DNA from: Streptomyces laurentii
GTDB taxonomy: Bacteria; Actinomycetota; Actinomycetes; Streptomycetales; Streptomycetaceae
NCBI GenBank assembly: GCA_002355495.1
Contig: AP017424.1
Span: 5,459,501-5,523,500 of the forward strand
Length of the DNA stretch: 64,000 nt
Direction: 5' to 3'
Shown: positions 25,701 to 35,608 of the stretch, piece by piece
Numbering within the stretch: position 1 is the first letter of the stretch
How the letters are laid out: every line of letters begins with the position of its first letter
Program-made: the position numbers and the translations under genes
Notes under the pieces: generated by a model
Told to the model about the DNA's origin: nothing
Seen by the model: the letters and a program-made list of their open reading frames with translations, nothing else
Database searches by the model: none

Positions 25701-28700
25701 CGCGCTGGTCGTATGTGTTGCGGGTCGTGACCGTGGTGGCACCCGAGGAGAAGACAGCGGCAGTGATGTTGCCGGCTTGATCGTAGGAGGCATGCTCGGA
25801 CCGGGACTCCGTCGTGGAGACACGTCGTGTGGTGTCGGTGAGCCGGTCGTCCTTGTCGTAGAGGTAGTCCGCAGAGCGGTTGAGTCCGTCCGGGTCGAAG
25901 ACGGAGCGAGTGATGCGCCCGGTGGCATCCACCGTGAACGTCTCTGTGACGGCGCCGCCGCCAGTGACCTGTTTGATCAGATAGTTAGCGCCGTCGTAGG
26001 TGTTGCTCTGTTGGACGACATCTCGGTGGGACCCGTCGGGCTGCTCGACCTGAAGGGTGGTCGTGGTGGCGAGCAGGCCATCGTCGAAATAGGAGAACGA
26101 TGTGGTCGCGCCGAGAGAGTCTGTGGTGGAGGCGAGCCTTCCGGCGGGATCGTAGGCGTTCGACTCGACTACGAGGTCGCGCGGATCGCCGGAAGGATGT
26201 CCGGTCCAGTCCTTCAGAATGGTCTCGGCGACGTCACCACGGGGGGTGTAGACGCGTGCGAATTCGGTACCCAGGGGATCCTTCTCGCTGGTCAACTGAC
26301 CGAGCGCGTCGTAGCTGTAAGTGGTGGTGTTGCCTTCGGCGTCGGTGGTGGAGTCGTTGAGGCCGAGTTCGTCGTAGTGGTATGTCTCGGTGCGAGCGCT
26401 GTCGCCGCCGGTAAGATCCTCACTGGTCTCGGAAAGAAGGTTTCCGTCCGGGTCGTAAGCGAGCGTCGTCTTCGCGGTGTGGGTGACACCAGTGACTTCG
26501 TTCTTGACGCCGGCGCCGGTCTCGGTGATCACACGGGACTGAGAGTCGTAACCGTAGGTTGTGGTGACGCCTTCCGGGGAGGCAACGGAGGTCTGTGTCT
26601 CAGAAACCTTGCGGCCGATTCCGTCGTAGGTGAAGGAGGTGACAAGGCCGTTGGGCGCTGTGACCTTGGCGAGGTCACCGGTGGCGAAGTAGCTATATGT
26701 CGTGATTGCGCCCCCAGGGGTCACTGCGCTCGCCACCAGCCCGGCAGGAGTGGTGCCACCGCTGGATGCGGGCTCCGCTCCAGTGGTGTAGGACGTCGAC
26801 GAGGTTCGACCATCGGCGAGAGTCAGCTTGTCAGGCAGTCCCATGGTTGTGTAGCCGGTCGTCGTCTTGTAGCGGTTGTCGGCCGGGCCGGAGGAGCGGG
26901 CGTCGCGAGTGACGGTCTGCAATCCGTTGCGGGGATCAAGCGGGTCTGAAGCGTTGTTGTAGTACTCGGAGTAGGAGGTCCAGCAGGAGTTCGCGTCCCG
27001 GCATGTAGTGCGGGAGACGGTGTTGCCTTGGGCGTCGTGGCCGGTGATGGTGGCGTGCCCGTTGGGGTCGGTGACCGTGTGGAGATATCCGCCGGTGTCG
27101 TACGCGTAGGTGGTGAGGCCGCCTGCAGCATCGCTGGAGGCGATGCGGCGCTGGCCTCTCAGGGCGTCGTAGACCGTGCTCGTGATTGTGCCCTTGGGGT
27201 CGGTGATGCTGACGTTCACGGCGAGAGCGGAGGTGCTAGAACGCTCGCGTGACCGGTAGTGCTCGGCAACCTGATCAGGCGTCAATCCATGTTGATAGAC
27301 GGCCACTTCGTCGATCTGGCCGGTGAAGTAGGAAACGTCTGCGGGGCTGGCGGGCCAGTACTTGGCGAAGCCGGCACCGATGTAGGTGCGGGTGCTGGAC
27401 TGGTGGTTGACGGCGCCGGTGAATGTGGCGGCCTGGATACCGTCGAGATAGAGGATCTGGGCGATGCCGGTCGCGGTGACAACGGCGTGATGCCACTGGC
27501 CGTCGTCCACGTTGTCGGTGGAGGCGACCCTGGACGAGCTGAGGCCGGTGACGAAGAACTTGCCGTGGAGCTTACCGTCCGAGCCCACGTAGAGCACGGG
27601 GGCCCACGCGTTGGTGGCGGGATCGGGAGTGCCACTGACAGGGACGGTCTGATCACCGATCAGGACACCGGGTTTGGTGGTCTTGAACCACAGTTCGACG
27701 GCGAGGTCGGTCGATCCGTGCATGATGCCTTCGGGGATCTCCGTGTACCCGTTGCCGTTGAGGGTGATGGCGGTGTTGTCGCCGGTGCCGAAGACACCGT
27801 CGACACCGAGGGAGGCGTTGGTGTAGGAGCCGTCGCCATTCTGCGCGGCGACCTTGCTGCGCGCCGTGGAGCCGCTGGATTCATCGAGGCGCCAGTAGCC
27901 GGCCGGGGCGTCGGCGGTCACTGTGCCGCGGTAGTGCGGGCCGTCACCGGTGACCATGGCGGTGCGGGCACGGTAGTGGACGCGGATCTCGGAGGCGGTG
28001 AGGGCCTTCGGGTAGAAGGCGACCTCGTCGATGGCACCGCTGAAGTAGCCCCACTTGTCAGTGGTGTCGAGAGCGGCCCACCGGGTTCCGCAGCAGCTCT
28101 TGCCGAGGAAGACACGAGTCTGGTCGAGATGCGTGATCGTACCTGCCACTGAACCCGCGAGAACACCGTCGATATACAGGGAGGAGGCGTTCGCCTTGCC
28201 AACCAGCACTGCGTGGTGCCATTGGCTGTCGTTGACAGCGTTCTTTGACACCGGAGGAGTCCAACTAGTGGCGTCCGAGTAGAACTGGCCGTGCAGCTTG
28301 CCATCCGTTCCCACGTACAGCAGCGGGGTCGAATGCGTGGGTGTCTCGTCCTCGCTGATGTCGGCGTTCGCTTCGGTCAGCAGAACACCGGACTTGCTGG
28401 TGCGGAACCACAGTTCGGCGGAGAGGGTAGTGCCATTCAGGGAATTGTCGGCGAGTTCGATGTAGGAGTCGCCGTTGAAGCCGGCTGCGGTGTCGTCGCC
28501 GTCCGCGAATGCGCCGTAGGTGCCAAGTGCGACACCGTCTCCGTATCGCCCTTCTGATCCTTCAGGGAGTCCACTCACGGCGGTCGTGCCCCGACGATCG
28601 CCCAGGCGCCAGTATTCGCTGGGACCGGAGGCGTGGACGGTGTCACTGTAGGAACTTGATCCGGTCGAGTAGGACGGCGCGGAGACCTTCCACACGCCCT

Positions 28701-29042
28701 TGTTGGCATCAGTGACCTGGACTACCCGCTCAGTGTCGGTGTCGTAGACCACCTGGGAGTCCACTCTCCCGGACGGCAGAGTGACCTTGGTGATGCGGGA
28801 GGTGGCCGCTCTCGCCGTGTAATGCTCGCCGACCGTACTGGCGTCCAGGGTGTGGTCGTAGACGGCGACCTCGTCGATCGCACCACTGAAGTGACCGAGC
28901 TGATCGGATTTGTCGATGCCCTGCCAGGAACCGCCGGTCCAGCCAAGACCGACGTAATAGAAGCGTTGGTCCAGGTGGTCGATTGCGCCAGTCTTGGAAC
29001 CGACTGCCTTGCCATCGAGGTACAGGGTTTGTGTTGTTCCTG

Positions 29043-29046
29043 CCCC
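29043..29046 (-). other. Frame junction within the first LamG domain of the RHS gene
   Basis: On the minus strand the upstream frame reads CTC TCG GGG CAG and ends the recognisable GGWHHIALSG motif. The downstream frame resumes as GGG GCA GGA ACA, giving SGAGTTQTLYLDGKAVG. One G is missing from a run of four. No slippery heptamer is present, so a deletion or base-calling error is more likely. Confidence 0.7.
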
Positions 29047-32000
29047 GAGAGCGCGATGTGATGCCAGCCGCCGTCCGTGACGATACCGGTCGAGGTCATC
29101 GGAGTCGAGGAGGACCCGGGGTAGGAGAACTGGCCGCGAAGCTTGCCGTCTGTGCCGACGTACAGCAGGGGGGTGGCCTGGCTTACGGTCAGGTCGACGT
29201 CCTCCAACCGCTCGTTGGCCTGCGACAGGAGCACACCCGGCTTGGTGGTCTGGAACCACATCTCCACCGACGCGAACGGCGAGGAACCGAGAGCGTCGTC
29301 CGGCAGAGCCACGTACGAATCCGTCCCGTCGAAGGAGCCCGCCTTGTTCCCAGTGCCGGCCAGAACGCCGTTTACGCCACGGGTCACGTCCCGGTACAGG
29401 GCCTCGTTCAGGCCGGTGCCGGACACAGCCTCACTTGCCGCGGACTCTCCCACGGCCTCGTTAAGACGCCAGTACGCCGACGGGCCCGCGTCCAGCACTG
29501 TGCTGCGGTACAGACTTCCGTCCTCGTAGGCGTACTCAGTGCAGGCAGTCGTGGACGAGGGCGGACAGACCTTCACCAATCGGTCGCCCTCGTAGGTGTA
29601 GGTCCACTTCAGCCCGGTGCCCGTGCCGGAGACGGCGTTCGTCTCCGCCGTCCTCACGTGGCCATCGGCCCAGGTGAACGCGAGGAGACGGCCCGACACG
29701 ACGTCCTTGGCCTGCGTCAGCTGGTTGTTGGTGTAGGTCAGCTGCTGAGACCGGCCGTGGCTGTCCGCGATCTTCGTCAGCAGACCGGCGCCATTGAACG
29801 TGTAGAGGCTGCCCGATCCGTCGCGCAGGGTCCAGCCGCCACCGGTCTCGGCCTTCAACTTCCCCACAGAGCCGGAGGGGGCGGCGTAACTTCCATCAGT
29901 GTTCTTGCCGAACCGCACCTGGGCGCCGTTCGCCAGCGTGATGACCACGCTCCCGTTGCTCTCCGCTACGGCGCGCATGTCCCAGCGCGTCGCCCACCCC
30001 GCACCGAATGCGCTCTTCTGTCGCGGATCCTGCGAGTTGTACGTCCGTGTGACTGACAGCTCTGGACCAACCGTCGGCACAGCGGCGTCGGTTGCCGCAG
30101 TGCCGTAGTTGCCGGAACGCTCGTCGAACGCGTCAGAGGTATCAGCGCTGCCGAACTGGCTGGTGACTGCGGGCTGAGGTACCTGCGTAGTGAGCAGCGA
30201 TGGGCCGGGGCGCACAGATGTCGTGCTGCCGTCGTAGGCATATGCGTACCAGGCATAGGTCTTCGACCAGGAAAGCCAGCCGCTGGTTACCGCCCATTGT
30301 TGAGAGGAGACACGCGGTCCCATTCTGCAGTTTTTCCGTGTGTCCTTTCCTTCGGTCTCGCAGACCTCGAACTGGTACTGCAGGGAACTCGGATACCGAT
30401 CACGGTCTGTACCCGATGCCCACAGCGTCGGGGTGAGCGTGTTGGTGACGGCACCACTCGGCGGTGCGCTCCGAATCAGCTGCGGGGGGATGCTGACGGC
30501 GGACACCTTCATGCCGAGCGGTGGGACCCCGACGCTGCTGAATTTGGCAATGTTGTTGTGGTTCATTGTCCACAGCAGCGTGTAGTCCCCTGGTGTGAGG
30601 GGCGCGATTCTGGCGTCTACCGTTACAGTCTTGCCGGGCGGGACATCGGCTGGCATGGCCGACCAGCGGATCTTCGCTGTATCCGTTATCTCATTTCCAG
30701 CTGCGTCGTACAGCAGGTATCGCAGAGAGTAGTCTCCGCCCTTCGGCCAGGTTTCCTGGCCGCGATTGGTGACCGTGACTTTGAAGACTCCCTCGGACGT
30801 CGCCGTCATGGGAGTGACGAAGGTCCCCAACTTGTAGGTGGCGCCGTACTTTGTCCACGTCACGTCCAGTGACGGCTTGCCATTCGGGTAGTCATCGGAA
30901 CCGAAATTCTTCCATGCGTAGGAGTCCGTCGTGGACGCCTTCACCGCCAGGCCGTAGTTCTTCTTCCGGCCGTGCGTCCAGTCGTCGACCAACTGACGGC
31001 CTGCCGAGCCGAGGCTGATCGACTCCCAGGCGGCCGGTCCGCAGGGCCAGGAACTCGACCCGTCGGCACGCCACGCGTGCGCGAACGACTTCGAGGCCAG
31101 CGCAGGCCCGGTCGCGGGACCGGGGTACGTACTGGTCGTCGACTCGGACCAGTTCGAGGTCACTTCGTGCACGGTCACGGGCCGGGCGGTGCATGAGTAC
31201 GACCAGGTGTTGTAGAGGGCGAGGCGAGTGTTGATGATCCATGCGTTCTTCAGCGTGGACTCGACACCAGAAAAGCGAAGGAAACCGGCCGCCTTGTGGC
31301 CACCCTTGTCGTAGGTGCCGACCTTGATGTTCGTGTCCCCGGAGAAGTTCACGTTGTACGGCGATTCGACGAAGGTTCCCGAGCTGGCCGCAAAGGAAGA
31401 CACGGTGACGACCGAGGGGTCGACTTTGACGGGGAAGACACGCTTCGGATCGTGCAACCACTCAGTATCCAGGGAAACCTTCAGAACCTGACCACCAGTT
31501 GCGTTCACCAGTTCGTAGCGGACGCCGTTGGAGATCTCACCCTGGTTGGAGTTGGGAGCGAGGTTCGAGTCCTCCATCCACCCTGCGGGCATCGTGGCCC
31601 TTACGCCGCCAGCGGCATCCCGGAACGTGACCGCGCCCGTGGTCTCGATTCGTGCTGTCAGCCCTCGTGTATGTAGGGGGAAGATCCATTCAGGCGTCGC
31701 ATCGGGGCTATTGAGAGTGATGACTTCCTTAACAGAGGTGCCACCAGCGATGAATCGGAGGTCGGTGTCAGGGAGAATGCTGCGGTAGGTGATGGTGCTG
31801 TCGGCGGCCTCACCAGGAACGTGTGCGATGTCTTGTACGGAGAAGCCCACCGAGGTGTCAGCGCCTGTGTTCAGGGATACGAGCGGCGCGCCATCGGCGT
31901 AGCCCGCGAACATCGTCTCCGAGTCGCCAGCGGTGATTTGCCAGCCACCTTCGGACGCGTTCGTACCACGGCCCAGGTGCCCGCCTTTGGGGAGCTCCTT

Positions 32001-32492
32001 CAGCTTCGTGTCGATAGGCATCCAGGTTCCGGTCGCGTCCCGGAAGTTGACTGGCTCGTCAAAGAAGCGAGTAGTGAGGGTGCCGTCCGCGTTCTGATAT
32101 GTCTTGGAAGTCTGTCCGCGCTCGTTGGTGACTTCGCGACTCGTCTTCGGGGCGAAGCCTCTTGGCTCTGTGGGGGAGACGGTCGCAGGCGTGGCATGTG
32201 CGGTCGGTAGCCGGCCCTCCTGTGTACGCGCAACGAATGACGTACCGCTTTCCCGGGGAAGTTCCTTGGAGGCGGGCGTATGACCGGGGCGCCCCCCTGC
32301 GGCGTCGGTCGACGTATCGCCTGCTGTGGCGCGGGAGGAACGTCCGCTGGCTGACCCCCATTGCTGTTCGGGGGCATCCTCCACCCCCGGAAGTGTGCGG
32401 TCACCAGGCCGTGCGGTGGCGATGCCCTCTGCGCCGGTCAGTGTGGCCATGACAAACGCGACGGTAAGAGAGATCGCCCGAACAGAACGCAC

Positions 32493-32798
32493 GTAAGCCC
32501 CCAGGACACGGCCAAAGTGAAGGCCAGTAGATCGACATGTCGATGCTGTGAGCAAGCTGTGTGCTCGTTTCGTGATCAATAAGTGAAGGTGGGTTTCTTC
32601 GCAATCCGTTCCGTAGATGGAGCAAAGGGTCAGGCTGAATGCGGGGTCGGATCCGCCCGTGTGTGGGATTGCCGCCGCCGGTGTCGTGCGTTGTACCGCC
32701 CGAATGCTTGACGTGTGCACGCCCATTCTTCGTGGGATGGTCCGGCCGAGTGTCGGGTCGCCCCCGTTGTTGTGTGTCCGGTGGGGCGCGTGCGGGTC
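32493..32798. other. Intergenic region upstream of the RHS gene
   Basis: About 300 bases of moderate GC between the divergent RHS gene and the operator-bearing promoter of the SRPBCC operon. It presumably holds the RHS promoter. No gene or clear -10/-35 pair for the minus strand was convincing. Confidence 0.4.
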
Positions 32799-32814
32799 TT
32801 GAGCGACTGCTCAA
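32799..32814 (+). promoter_or_regulatory. TetR-type operator 1, overlapping a -35 element
   Basis: TTGAGCGACTGCTCAA, perfect 6-base arms. Its TTGAGC half can act as a -35 box, with TAGCTT (32822-32827) as -10 at 17-base spacing. Confidence 0.65.
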
Positions 32815-32843
32815 AAACCGCTAGCTTCTCCCTGGGCGCCGTT

Positions 32844-32859
32844 TTGAGCGGTCGCTCAA
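32844..32859 (+). promoter_or_regulatory. TetR-type operator 2, just past the predicted transcription start
   Basis: TTGAGCGGTCGCTCAA, 7-base arms, the same half-site as operator 1 and 45 bases away. It most likely binds the TetR protein encoded third in the operon. Confidence 0.65.
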
Positions 32860-32880
32860 CTCGGGGGAGAGGGCAGGGTC

Positions 32881-33588
32881 TTGGGGCTCTATGTCGAGAC
32901 ACGGGTCCGTGCGGACCTGGAGACGCTCTGGGCGCGGACCCAGGACCCGGTGGAGCACCAGCGGTGGGATCTGCGGTTCACCGAGATCGCGTACCTGCCG
33001 GCGGGGCCGGGCGGCGAGGAGGGGGCGCCGCGGCGGTTCCGGTACGCCACGCGGGTCCTGCCCTTCCTGACCGTCGCCGGCACCGGTGTCTCCGCGGGGG
33101 AGAGGCGCCGGGCCGGCGGCGACCGGGTGTCCGCGCTCCGGTTCGCCTCGCCGCATCCGCTGTCGCTGCTCGCCGAGGGCAGCGGCTACTGGCGCTACGT
33201 GCCCGGGACCGACCCGGCCGAGGGGATCCGCTTCCTCACCGGATACGACTACCGGCCGCGCTGGGGACGCTTCGGCAGGCTCGCGGACCGGTGGGCCTTC
33301 CGGCCGCTCATGGGCTGGGCGACCGCCTGGTCCTTCGACCGGCTGCGCCTGTGGTGCGAGCACGGGGTCACCCCGGAGCGCTCCCGCCTCCACTGGCACC
33401 TCGAACTCGCCGCCCGCGCCACGCTCGTGGCCGTCTGCGCCGACCAGCCCGTGGCCCTGACCCTCGCCTTCGCCGCCGCCCTCCTCGTACCGCCCTCGCC
33501 GCGTACGCCCGCCGCCCGCCGCTGTCTGCGCGTCCCGCCGGGCCGCGACCGTGCGCCCCGCCTTCTCGCCGCCCTGGAGCAGTCATGA
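32881..33588 (+). CDS. SRPBCC-family (START-like) protein
   Basis: A 235-residue protein of the helix-grip fold that binds hydrophobic ligands. The N-terminus GLYVETRVRADLETLWARTQ with DPVEHQRWDLRFTEI is typical of SRPBCC proteins. SALRFASPHPLSLLAEGSGYWRYVPG and GIRFLTGYDYRPRWG follow. The C-terminal part has Ala-rich segments (ALTLAFAAALLVPP) that may contact the membrane. TTG 32881 follows an AG/GGGAGAGGGCAGGG ribosome-binding site. It is the first gene of a three-gene operon, overlapping the next by 4 bases (ATGA). The ligand is unknown. Confidence 0.82.
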   Translation: MGLYVETRVRADLETLWARTQDPVEHQRWDLRFTEIAYLPAGPGGEEGAPRRFRYATRVLPFLTVAGTGVSAGERRRAGGDRVSALRFASPHPLSLLAEGSGYWRYVPGTDPAEGIRFLTGYDYRPRWGRFGRLADRWAFRPLMGWATAWSFDRLRLWCEHGVTPERSRLHWHLELAARATLVAVCADQPVALTLAFAAALLVPPSPRTPAARRCLRVPPGRDRAPRLLAALEQS

Positions 33589-34283
33589 GTTCGATCTTCC
33601 GTACCGCCATGGGTGAGGGCGCCTTCGCGCGGCTGCACCCGGAGCTCCGGCGGAGGTTCTCGGTCGGGCTCGCGAGCGGCGAACTGTGCGTGGGACGCGG
33701 GACGATGGACCGGATCTGGCACGGCAAGGGACTCACCCGGCACCTGATCCGGCCGTTCCTCGCGCTCGGCGGGACCCGCAACATCCTCCTTCCGCGCACC
33801 GGCCGCCATGTGCCCTTCACCATCGAGAACGTGCCCTACCTCGACGCGTACGGCCGTGAGACCGTCACCTTCGTGCGTACCTTCCACTTGCCCGGCCGCC
33901 CGCGCCGGTTCGACGCGACGATGGTGTACAGCCCCGCGGGGAGCGGCCGGATCGTCGACTACCTCGGCACCCACCAGCACCTCGCCAGCGAGCTGCGGCT
34001 GTCCGCCGAGTCCGACGGCTCGCTGCTCATCCGCTCCGGCGAACACCGCTTCCGCGAAGGCCCCGTGGACGTGCGCGTGCCCGAACTCATCGGCGGCGAC
34101 GCCGAGGTGCGCGAGTCCTTCGACGAGCGCACCGGGCGCTTCCGGGTACGGGTCCGGGTCGTCAACCGGTACGTCGGGCCGCTGTTCGGGTACGAGGGGT
34201 CGTTCACCGCCGCCTACGCGCGCGTACGCGACTGCGGCGTCCGCCCCGGTCTGCGCCCCGTGCGCGAGGAGGCCCGCGCGTGA
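33585..34283 (+). CDS. DUF4166-family protein
   Basis: A 232-residue cytosolic protein. It contains LHPELRRRFSVGLASGELCVGRGTM, FTIENVPYLDAYGRETVTFVRTF and GRIVDYLGTHQHLASELRLS, which match DUF4166 proteins often found beside SRPBCC and NAD-dependent epimerase-like genes. The repeated beta-strand pattern and absence of catalytic motifs suggest a binding protein. ATG 33585 overlaps the upstream stop, and its own stop overlaps the TetR start (GTGA), so all three genes are translationally coupled. The function is not established. Confidence 0.82.
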   Translation: MSSIFRTAMGEGAFARLHPELRRRFSVGLASGELCVGRGTMDRIWHGKGLTRHLIRPFLALGGTRNILLPRTGRHVPFTIENVPYLDAYGRETVTFVRTFHLPGRPRRFDATMVYSPAGSGRIVDYLGTHQHLASELRLSAESDGSLLIRSGEHRFREGPVDVRVPELIGGDAEVRESFDERTGRFRVRVRVVNRYVGPLFGYEGSFTAAYARVRDCGVRPGLRPVREEARA

Positions 34284-34927
34284 GCACCGACGAGACCCGC
34301 CGCAAACTGCTCGACGGCGCCCTGAGAGTCCTCGTCGAACAGGGCATCGCCAAGACCTCCGCCCGCTCGGTGGCTGCCGCCGCCGGAGTCAACCAGGGCT
34401 TGGTCTTCTATCACTTCGGCTCCATGGACGAACTCCTGGCCGCCGCCTGCCGGTACGGCGCCGAGCAGCGTGTCGCCCGCTACCGCGAGCGCCTGGGCGC
34501 GGTCGGCACCCTGTCCGAACTGCTCGCCCTCGGCCGGGTGCTGCACGAGGAGGAACGGGAGGCCGGCCAGGTCGCCGTCCTCGGGCAGCTGCTCGCCGGG
34601 GCGCAGACGCACCCCCGGCTCGGCCCCGCCACGGCCGCCGGCCTCGACCTGTGGATCGAGGAGATCGAGCGGGTGCTGCGCCGGGTGCTGGCCGGCGGCC
34701 CGCTCGACGGGGCGGTGGAACCGGCCGGACTCGCCCGTACGGTCGCCGCCTCCTTCGTCGGCATGGAGCTGTACGAGGGGGTCGACCCGGCCGGAGCGAA
34801 CGCCGCCCTCGACGCGCTCGAACAGCTGGCCGGTCTGCTCGCGGCCCTGGAGGAACTGAGCCTGGTCGCCCGCGGCGCCGTCCGCTACACGCTGCGCCGC
34901 AAGGGCCGTCTGTCGCGGGAGGTGTGA
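34280..34927 (+). CDS. TetR/AcrR-family transcriptional regulator
   Basis: A 215-residue repressor. The N-terminal helix-turn-helix reads KLLDGALRVLVEQGIAKTSARSVAAAAGVNQGLVFYHFGSMDELLAAA, a canonical TetR domain. The remaining ~150 helical residues form the ligand pocket and dimer face (VEPAGLARTVAASFVGMELYEG). The GTG start overlaps the DUF4166 stop. Two identical-type palindromes at the operon promoter (TTGAGCGn2-4CGCTCAA class) are its probable targets, giving autoregulation of the operon. The inducer is unknown. Confidence 0.9.
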   Translation: MSTDETRRKLLDGALRVLVEQGIAKTSARSVAAAAGVNQGLVFYHFGSMDELLAAACRYGAEQRVARYRERLGAVGTLSELLALGRVLHEEEREAGQVAVLGQLLAGAQTHPRLGPATAAGLDLWIEEIERVLRRVLAGGPLDGAVEPAGLARTVAASFVGMELYEGVDPAGANAALDALEQLAGLLAALEELSLVARGAVRYTLRRKGRLSREV

Positions 34928-34933
34928 GACCCG

Positions 34934-34977
34934 GCGAGCGGGCGCCGTACCCCGGCCGGGGTACGGCGCCCGCTCGC
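34934..34977. terminator. 44-base perfect palindrome between convergent genes
   Basis: Each arm is 22 bases, GCGAGCGGGCGCCGTA then CCCCGG and its exact complement, with no loop spacer. It lies 7 bases after the TetR stop and 15 bases after the stop of the opposite gene. Confidence 0.8.
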
Positions 34978-34991
34978 GCGGCCCCGCCGGG

Positions 34992-35396
34992 TCAGTCGCC
35001 GGAGCTGCCGAACAGGCCCAGGTGGGTGGGCCGGCCGTCGGTGTGCAGGACGAGGTAACGGCCGGACCACGAGGTGTCGAACTCGTCCAGCAGACTGTCC
35101 GCGTACCGCTCGTTCGCCTGGCTGACGACCTCCTCGAACCGCGCGGCCGTCGGGCTGTCGGTGCCGAAGTGGTGGAGCACGCGGGCGGCCGGGATCCGGC
35201 GCAGGCCGGCGGGGTCGACGTCGAGGATCGAATGGGTGCCCTCGGTCCCCATGAACTCCTCGTCGGCCCACAGGGCCTCCAGGCTCTCGAACTCGTCGGC
35301 CCACTCCTCCTGGAACACCCGGGCCTGCAGCCGGGCCACCGATGCCTCGACGTTCCCGTCGAACTCGGTGACGTAGTGCCATCCACTGGCGCCCAT
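34992..35396 (-). CDS. Hypothetical small acidic protein
   Basis: A 134-residue soluble acidic protein, starting at ATG 35396 (MGASGWHYVTEFDGNVEAS). It contains LQARVFQEEWADEFESLEALWADEEF, then HSILDVDPAGLRRIPAARVLHHFGTD and DTSWSGRYLVLHTDGRPTHLGLFG. I do not recognise a family or catalytic motif. Similar short proteins occur widely in Streptomyces without assigned function. It is divergent from cslA with 212 bases between starts and converges on the TetR gene. Confidence 0.7.
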   Translation of the reverse strand: MGASGWHYVTEFDGNVEASVARLQARVFQEEWADEFESLEALWADEEFMGTEGTHSILDVDPAGLRRIPAARVLHHFGTDSPTAARFEEVVSQANERYADSLLDEFDTSWSGRYLVLHTDGRPTHLGLFGSSGD

Positions 35397-35608
35397 GCGG
35401 ATCCCCCTCTTCTCGCATACGAACACGCTGACGGCCGCACCGTATCGGCGAGGACCGACATCCGGTCCCGCCCGGCCCGCACTGCGCCGAACGGGTCGTC
35501 TCCCCCGATTCCCGAGAACCACTCGCTCGGACACGGTCCAGTCGACACGCCGTCGAATGTCACCTTTCGTGGTGATATCGACGTGTTCGACAAGTGTGGG
35601 AGGCACCC

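Larger units (their letters stand above)
21884..32492 (-). pseudogene. Giant secreted RHS/YD-repeat polymorphic toxin with NUC-type nuclease tip; two frameshifts in this sequence
   Basis: Reconstructed as ~3536 residues. The GTG start at 32492 follows CTGGGGGCTTAC and opens a signal peptide (VRSVRAISLTVAFVMATLTGA). In order: Ala/Thr-rich linker, beta-rich region, a DNRLRE-like segment (~400-560), an NBR1-Ig-like segment (~640-750), an RHS start region, three LamG/concanavalin-like domains (~990-1750), ~30 YD repeats (to ~3080), the RHS end motif (RWYQPGTGSFTSRDTW...NRYGYGEGGPLNGTDPTGH), a Ser/Thr/Lys/Gly linker, and a nuclease tip. Three frames must be joined: 32492 to ~29044, ~29046 to ~22702, then 22708 to 21884. 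Each join needs one extra base in a G run. It may be a real pseudogene, a sequencing error or, for the last join, programmed slippage. The RHS shell is known to encase and deliver the tip toxin. Confidence 0.8.

Noticed and set aside
29043..29046. Programmed frameshift at the LamG junction
   Set aside because: Only a single codon can re-pair after slipping and no heptamer is present; a missing G is simpler.
21340..32800. Possible prophage or integrative element carrying the RHS gene
   Set aside because: No integrase, tRNA attachment site or phage genes are visible; low GC alone supports transfer but not a specific element.
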